A stretch of DNA of 25,155 bases. Source: Candidatus Woesearchaeota archaeon (GTDB lineage: Archaea > Nanobdellota > Nanobdellia > SCGC-AAA011-G17 > GW2011-AR17). Position 1 is the stretch's first letter. Every line of letters begins with the position of its first letter. The position numbers were made by a program, and so were the translations under genes. The notes beneath the pieces were generated by a model. It had not been told where the DNA came from, searched no databases, and saw only the letters and a program-made list of their open reading frames with translations. The stretch is from assembly GCA_003694495.1 (NCBI GenBank), contig RFJO01000072.1, positions 1 through 25,155 of the forward strand, in the 5' to 3' direction. Shown in pieces: positions 21,163 to 25,155 of the stretch.

Positions 21163-22512
21163 ATGAGCATATTTCGAGAATACGACATTCGCGGCGTTAT
21201 TGGAAAAGACTTAACTGAAGAAACAATTCTTAACATTGGCAAAGCTTTCGGCAGCATTGTGCAAGGTAAAGTTCTTGTTGGCCGTGACAATCGCCTCCAC
21301 GGCAACGAAGTTAAAGACATATTTATCCAAGGCTTGCTTAGCACCGGCTGCGACGTTGTCGACTTAGGCATAATAACATCCCCTATGTTATATTTTGCGT
21401 CAAAAAAGCTTGAAAATTCCGCTGCAGTAATGGTTACTGCAAGCCATAACCCAAAAGAATTCAACGGTTTCAAGATTATTAAAGATAACAAACCTTTCTT
21501 TGGTGAAGACATCTACAAGTTAGGCCAATTAGTTGAATCCAAAGTGTTCAAATCCGGTGAAGGCACTTTATCAACCAGAAGCATCACTGAAGCATACCAC
21601 GAATTTTTTAACACATTACCTAAATTAAACAGGCAATTAAACGTCGTTGTTGATTGCGGTAACGGCACAGCATCGTTATTTTACCCCGAAATCTTGAAAA
21701 GCTTAGGTTGTAATGTAACGGAACTTTACTGCACGTCTGACGGCAACTTTCCCAACCACGAACCTGATCCAGTGGTTGAAAGTAATTTAAAAGACTTAAT
21801 AAGCAAGGTTAAAGAACTTAAAGCTGACATAGGGTTAGGCTTTGATGGTGATGGTGACAGGCTTGGCGTTGTTGACGAAACAGGCAAAATTATTCCTGGC
21901 GACAAAACCTTAATCCTTCTTGCACGGGACTTATTATCCAAGCATCCAAATGAAAAAGTCATATATGAAGTAAAATGTTCCATGCTTTTGGAATCAGACA
22001 TACGGTCAAATTCTGGCATACCGATAATGTACAAAACAGGTCATTCACTTATTAAAGCCAAAATGAAGGAAGAAAACGCCGCGTTAGCAGGCGAAATGTC
22101 CGGCCACTTTTTCTTCAGGGAACTTAACTTTTTTGACGACGCAATGTATGCAGCTTACAAGGTCTTGACCATCCTATCCAACTCAAATCAAACTCTTTCA
22201 TCGATGTTGTCAGACCTTCCAAAAACGTACGCCACACCCGAAATTCGGGACGAATGCCCTGACAATCTCAAGAAAAAGGTAATTTTAGAGCTACTGGAAA
22301 GATTTAAAAAATATAACCCCCTTACTATTGATGGGCTTAGGATAAACTTTGAAGACGGTTGGGGTCTTGTACGGCAATCAAACACGCAGCCCGTGCTTGT
22401 GCTTCGTTTTGAAGCTACGTCACCTGAACGTCTTCAAGAGATCCAAGACCTTATCATGAACGAGGTTAACGATGTTAAAAGTAGAGCACTTGCTGAAAAC
22501 AAAGAAAGTTAG
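21163..22512 (+). CDS. manB: Phosphomannomutase/phosphoglucomutase (alpha-D-phosphohexomutase)
   Basis: The 449-residue enzyme has all four family motifs: phosphoserine loop VTASHNP (91-97, S94), metal loop FDGDGDR (227-233), sugar loop GEMSGHFFF (310-318) and phosphate loop RQSNTQPVLVLRFE (about 404-417). It interconverts hexose 1- and 6-phosphates; choice between mannose and glucose forms cannot be made by eye. The GGTGAT SD is six bases upstream. The next gene, a glycogen-debranching enzyme, starts 41 bases inside its end, which supports a glucose 1-phosphate role in glycogen use, though sugar-nucleotide synthesis for the cell surface is also possible. Confidence 0.94.
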   Translation: MSIFREYDIRGVIGKDLTEETILNIGKAFGSIVQGKVLVGRDNRLHGNEVKDIFIQGLLSTGCDVVDLGIITSPMLYFASKKLENSAAVMVTASHNPKEFNGFKIIKDNKPFFGEDIYKLGQLVESKVFKSGEGTLSTRSITEAYHEFFNTLPKLNRQLNVVVDCGNGTASLFYPEILKSLGCNVTELYCTSDGNFPNHEPDPVVESNLKDLISKVKELKADIGLGFDGDGDRLGVVDETGKIIPGDKTLILLARDLLSKHPNEKVIYEVKCSMLLESDIRSNSGIPIMYKTGHSLIKAKMKEENAALAGEMSGHFFFRELNFFDDAMYAAYKVLTILSNSNQTLSSMLSDLPKTYATPEIRDECPDNLKKKVILELLERFKKYNPLTIDGLRINFEDGWGLVRQSNTQPVLVLRFEATSPERLQEIQDLIMNEVNDVKSRALAENKES

Positions 22513-24145
22513 TAAAGATTTAGATTCAGCAAAATTTTTATTGGGCAACAAAAATGGCGGATATTTGTACTTAGGCACAAAGGTTGAGTCCAGGCACCAG
22601 GGGTTTTTTTTTAATGACAAGTTTTTGATGTATAAATCTATTGAAGATTTAAGAATAGACGGCAAAATCATCAAAGCCGTGAACAAATTTTCTTCGGTAA
22701 TTTTTGAAAGGGATAATAAGGCTATTGAAGAATACACGTTTCCATTTTTTTACAATTCTTTCATTTATGAAATAAAGAAATACAAAGGTAACTTAGTTGT
22801 AAACCTCGATTGTCGTGAGTTCCTTGACAACGACGAATGGGGTAGGTTTTACAATATTCAAATTGACAAGCATCAAATTTTAATAACTTACGAAAAACAA
22901 AACGACTATTGGGTTTATGTTGCCATAACCGGTAAAAACCTTAAAACCGAAAAAATCAAAGAATGGTTCACCCGAGAATACAGTCTAGACAAATCAAACA
23001 ACGACGAAAACTTACGTAAGATCTATTCTGCATTAAGGTTACAGATTGACAACGACACCAAACTTGTTTTCACATCCGGTTTAAACAAAGAAATGGTTTT
23101 AAAGGAAAGCCAATACGTTTTCAGGAACATCAACAAGCTCAAGCGAAAACAGCAAAACGCCATGATTGTTAAAGATGTTGTTAAGAATAAAGAACGAAAC
23201 ATTGCTTACAACGCAGCATTAAATTCTCTAAACATGCTTTTAAGCACTGTTGACAACAACTTAGGGATTCTGTCAGGATTCCCTAATAGATATTATTTCA
23301 AATCTCGTGACGAGCTTATTTCTGTCAAAGCGTTAGGCAAACGTAAAGAAGTGTCAAATATTTATGAAAGGTTGCTAAAACAGATTAAACCAGACGGTTA
23401 TTTACACTGCCAATCTCCCACACAAAACACATGTGCAGAATGTTTAGAATTATTTTACAAAAGGTTCAACAAGAAAACTAAAATTAACGAAGCACTTGAC
23501 AGTTTAATAAACTTCCGCAGCCATGACGGTTTAGCCACATGCAACCCGCATGAATCATGGATGGACAGCCTTAAAAGATCCGGTGCACTGATTGAGTTAC
23601 AGGCATTAAGATTAAACTTTTACAGGGTTGCAGGTAAAAGGGAGCTTGAACAAGAACTTAAACAGAAAGTTAGAGAACTCTTTTTGTTCAAGAATTATTT
23701 AAAAGATTCTCCCCAAGATGAAACCATAAGGCCAAACATTTTCCTTGCACATTATTATTACCCAGACTTGGTTGACGACTGGCTGCCTTGCATAAAAAAG
23801 GTTCTGCCGAAACTTTGGTGCAAGTGGGGTGGCGTTTCAACATTGGACAAAAATAACCCTTCATTTCATAAAGAGCATACTGGCATAGACTCAAAAAGTT
23901 ATCATTCCGGTGATAGTTGGTATTACTTAAACAACATCGCAGCCATGGTTATGTTAAATGTTTCAAAGAAGGAGTTCAAGGACAAAATCAATGCCATCAT
24001 TGACTCGTCATGCCATGATATATTATGGTCAGGCATTCTCGGCCATCATTCATCTCAAAGTTCTGCGGGCAAACAATCATCTTCCGGCACACTTTGCAGT
24101 AGCGCCAGCGCGTCTACTTTTATTGAGTTAATAAACTCACTATAA
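22472..24145 (+). CDS. Glycogen-debranching enzyme, amylo-alpha-1,6-glucosidase type
   Basis: The 557-residue protein fits the archaeal GH133-like debranching enzyme. Its N-terminal domain begins LGNKNGGYLYLGT with RHQGFFF, the counterpart of the family's NGxGGY and RxYHG motif. The C-terminal (alpha/alpha)6 catalytic half has ESWMDSLKRSGALIELQAL (about 360-378), DETIRPNIFLAHYY (about 415-428) and HTGIDSKSYHSGDSWYYLNN (about 469-488). It removes alpha-1,6 branch glucose from glycogen or maltodextrin. GAGGTT (22461-22466) five bases before the ATG at 22472 supports this start despite the 41-base overlap. It is shorter than usual (about 610-700) and ends with a Ser-rich stretch (HHSSQSSAGKQSSSG). 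No signal peptide, so cytoplasmic. Confidence 0.83.
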   Translation: MLKVEHLLKTKKVSKDLDSAKFLLGNKNGGYLYLGTKVESRHQGFFFNDKFLMYKSIEDLRIDGKIIKAVNKFSSVIFERDNKAIEEYTFPFFYNSFIYEIKKYKGNLVVNLDCREFLDNDEWGRFYNIQIDKHQILITYEKQNDYWVYVAITGKNLKTEKIKEWFTREYSLDKSNNDENLRKIYSALRLQIDNDTKLVFTSGLNKEMVLKESQYVFRNINKLKRKQQNAMIVKDVVKNKERNIAYNAALNSLNMLLSTVDNNLGILSGFPNRYYFKSRDELISVKALGKRKEVSNIYERLLKQIKPDGYLHCQSPTQNTCAECLELFYKRFNKKTKINEALDSLINFRSHDGLATCNPHESWMDSLKRSGALIELQALRLNFYRVAGKRELEQELKQKVRELFLFKNYLKDSPQDETIRPNIFLAHYYYPDLVDDWLPCIKKVLPKLWCKWGGVSTLDKNNPSFHKEHTGIDSKSYHSGDSWYYLNNIAAMVMLNVSKKEFKDKINAIIDSSCHDILWSGILGHHSSQSSAGKQSSSGTLCSSASASTFIELINSL

Positions 24146-24157
24146 AAATCTAAAGAA

Positions 24158-24171
24158 AGATTTATATAGAT
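24158..24171 (+). promoter_or_regulatory. Orphan TATA box pointing into a gene-free 70-base gap
   Basis: AGATTTATATAGAT is a strong TATA box on the plus strand just after the debranching-enzyme stop. No plus-strand coding frame follows; the next gene is on the opposite strand. If active it would transcribe from about 24190 through a hairpin (24204-24229) and antisense to the membrane-protein gene. Confidence 0.35.
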
Positions 24172-24203
24172 CCTTTGAACATTAATTTTTGCCTTGATTA
24201 AAA

Positions 24204-24229
24204 ACAATAGTGAAAAAATGATCTATTGT
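24204..24229. repeat. Inverted repeat ACAATAG/CTATTGT
   Basis: Seven-base arms at 24204-24210 and 24223-24229 enclose a 12-base A-rich loop. It lies between two converging genes and could be a terminator stem for either strand or part of a small RNA. There is no long T run beside it. Confidence 0.35.
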
Positions 24230-24243
24230 GGTGTCCAGGGCGT

Positions 24244-24642
24244 TCACTTTTTCCTTTTTTTGTTGACTCTTTTTTTAGGTTTCTTTTTAACATCCTTATG
24301 CATTATTTTCTGTATTCTAACTTTCGTTTTCTTATACCTATATATTCTATAAGCCACATACCACCATACAAATAAAGTTAATAGACCAATCAAATAAGAC
24401 ACATACGCCACTAAGTTAAGCCAAGCTGAAGCTACAATGAATGCCAATATTCCTATCAATGCAGTTATTAATACTTTAGGGAACGACATTGCAGGGTATG
24501 TGATAAGTATCCCATACTTCCTCCTTAGCCTTGCCCTTCTCGCTTCAAGGAACACCCATACCACAAGCATCATTGCACCTACTAAAGGCGTATAAGCCAC
24601 AGAACCGTATATGCCTGATAATATCAACAAAGTATCCATCAT
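24244..24642 (-). CDS. Small multi-helix membrane protein of unknown function
   Basis: The protein has about four membrane helices: LLILSGIYGSVAYTPLVGAMMLVVWVFL, VLITALIGILAFIVASAWL, and YLIGLLTLFVWWYVAYRIYR. An inside loop is Arg-rich (EARRARLRRKYG), and the tail is very basic (KDVKKKPKKRVNKKRKK), suited to binding RNA or lipid on the inner face. I do not know its family. The start is uncertain: the ATG at 24642 (132 residues) is the first standard in-frame one. A TTG at 24708 would add 22 residues, and a strong AAAGGAGGTGA (24697-24687) lies between with only GTG, ATA or ATC codons following. It lies about 20-90 bases after the DUF1385 gene and may be cotranscribed. Confidence 0.62.
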   Translation of the reverse strand: MMDTLLILSGIYGSVAYTPLVGAMMLVVWVFLEARRARLRRKYGILITYPAMSFPKVLITALIGILAFIVASAWLNLVAYVSYLIGLLTLFVWWYVAYRIYRYKKTKVRIQKIMHKDVKKKPKKRVNKKRKK

Positions 24643-24728
24643 AAAAGATAAAGTATAAGTTTTATTCTCATTTGGTAAGATTATGTTCACCTCCTTTATT
24701 TTATACAATGTTTTTATATTAATATACT

Positions 24729-25155
24729 TTACGATATAGACTCATTCAGTGAATACACAGCAACTTCAAGCTGCTCATCATCAGGTTCATTTGTTGTAAT
24801 CTTTTGCACCATCATTCCAGGCATTACAAGCATGTTCAGAAACTTGTTATCATACTTAGCACTTAATTTTATTATTTCATAAGATATTCCTGCAATTAAC
24901 GGAAGCAGCAATATTCTTAGCAAAGATTTTTGTAAAAAGCTGATATTAACAGGTATAAACAAATACACCACTACGCTTAGCAACAACACAAACAGTATAA
25001 AACTCGTTCCGCACCTTTTATGCAATGTAGAATACTTTTTAGCCTTTTCCACTGTAACTTGTTTCTCATTTTCATAACAGTTTACAGCTTTATGCTCTGC
25101 ACCATGATATTGGAACACTCTTTTTATATCCTTAAACTTGGATATTATATAAATA
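24729..25155 (-). CDS. DUF1385 (YqhQ-like) membrane protein, N-terminal part beyond the window
   Basis: The visible 142 residues match the C-terminal part of the DUF1385 family. They read ISKFKDIKRVFQYHGAEHKAVNCYE, then LHKRCGTSF, then two membrane helices (FILFVLLLSVVVYLFI and LLRILLLPLIAGISYEIIKL) and PGMMVQKITTNEPDDEQLEVAV. A GTG at 25118 could be read as a start, but the frame is open and family-like upstream to the window edge, so the gene continues past 25155. Full members have about 300 residues. The function of this conserved membrane family is not known. Confidence 0.85.
   Translation of the reverse strand, partial: IYIISKFKDIKRVFQYHGAEHKAVNCYENEKQVTVEKAKKYSTLHKRCGTSFILFVLLLSVVVYLFIPVNISFLQKSLLRILLLPLIAGISYEIIKLSAKYDNKFLNMLVMPGMMVQKITTNEPDDEQLEVAVYSLNESIS

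Noticed and set aside
25071..25118. DUF1385 gene beginning at the GTG at 25118
   Set aside because: The frame stays open to the window edge and upstream residues (ISKFKDIKRVFQYHGAEHK) match the family, so the gene is cut by the window rather than starting there.

Overview
The window is archaeal. It encodes ribosomal proteins S19e, L39e and L31e, a PDCD5-type protein, a group II chaperonin (thermosome), AlaX, a DRG-type GTPase with a TGS domain, and an archaeal SepF. Promoters look like archaeal BRE/TATA boxes about 25-32 bases upstream of the start codons. Some genes also carry GGAGG- or GGTGAT-type Shine-Dalgarno (SD) sites, so leaderless and SD-led genes are mixed. The DNA is AT-rich, genes are tightly packed with many ATGA or longer overlaps, and several proteins are minimal or domain-split. 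This would fit a small-genome DPANN-type archaeon (for example Woesearchaeota-like), but that placement is inference. I found no tRNA, rRNA, CRISPR array, insertion sequence or phage gene, and no gene-free stretch longer than about 230 bases.

Layout, left to right. At 112-3033 (+) lie a large protein with a gluzincin-type zinc site and an EamA-family transporter. At 3030-4421 (-) is a compact operon, S19e - PDCD5 - L39e - L31e, linked by ATGA overlaps; L39e is only 57 residues. L31e carries a long charged tail. At 4652-5422 (-) is a stand-alone NFACT-R protein, and at 5484-5807 (+) a small unknown protein.

At 5799-12693 (-) is an eight-gene block read in this order: 7TM protein, winged-helix protein, MoxR ATPase, DUF58, BatA-like vWA protein, BatD-like membrane protein, Tat-signal PHP-domain phosphoesterase, HAD phosphatase. 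Genes abut or overlap throughout, so it is probably one transcript. It combines the classic MoxR/Bat chaperone-like module with a putative sensor/regulator pair at the front and two phosphohydrolases at the back, one of them exported.

At 12807-13735 (+) a 41-residue ORF with a near-ideal SD is coupled to a secreted metzincin protease. AlaX (+) and the thermosome (-) converge at 14480. At 16241-18185 (+) are a small helical protein, an isolated N-terminal domain of a type IV pilus/secretion ATPase with no Walker A motif, and a coupled 105-residue protein. A short MscS-type channel (-) and a DRG GTPase (+) diverge at about 18760. At 20003-21110 a protein made of 29-residue helical repeats overlaps SepF. 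At 21163-24145 a phosphohexomutase overlaps a glycogen-debranching enzyme by 41 bases, a pairing that fits storage-polysaccharide use. At the right edge (-) are a small membrane protein and the C-terminal part of a DUF1385 (YqhQ-like) membrane protein that runs off the window.

The most interesting items are the extended MoxR/Bat block with its exported PHP enzyme, the headless secretion-ATPase domain with decapeptide repeats, the 41-residue ORF coupled to the metzincin, and the 29-residue-repeat protein joined to SepF.
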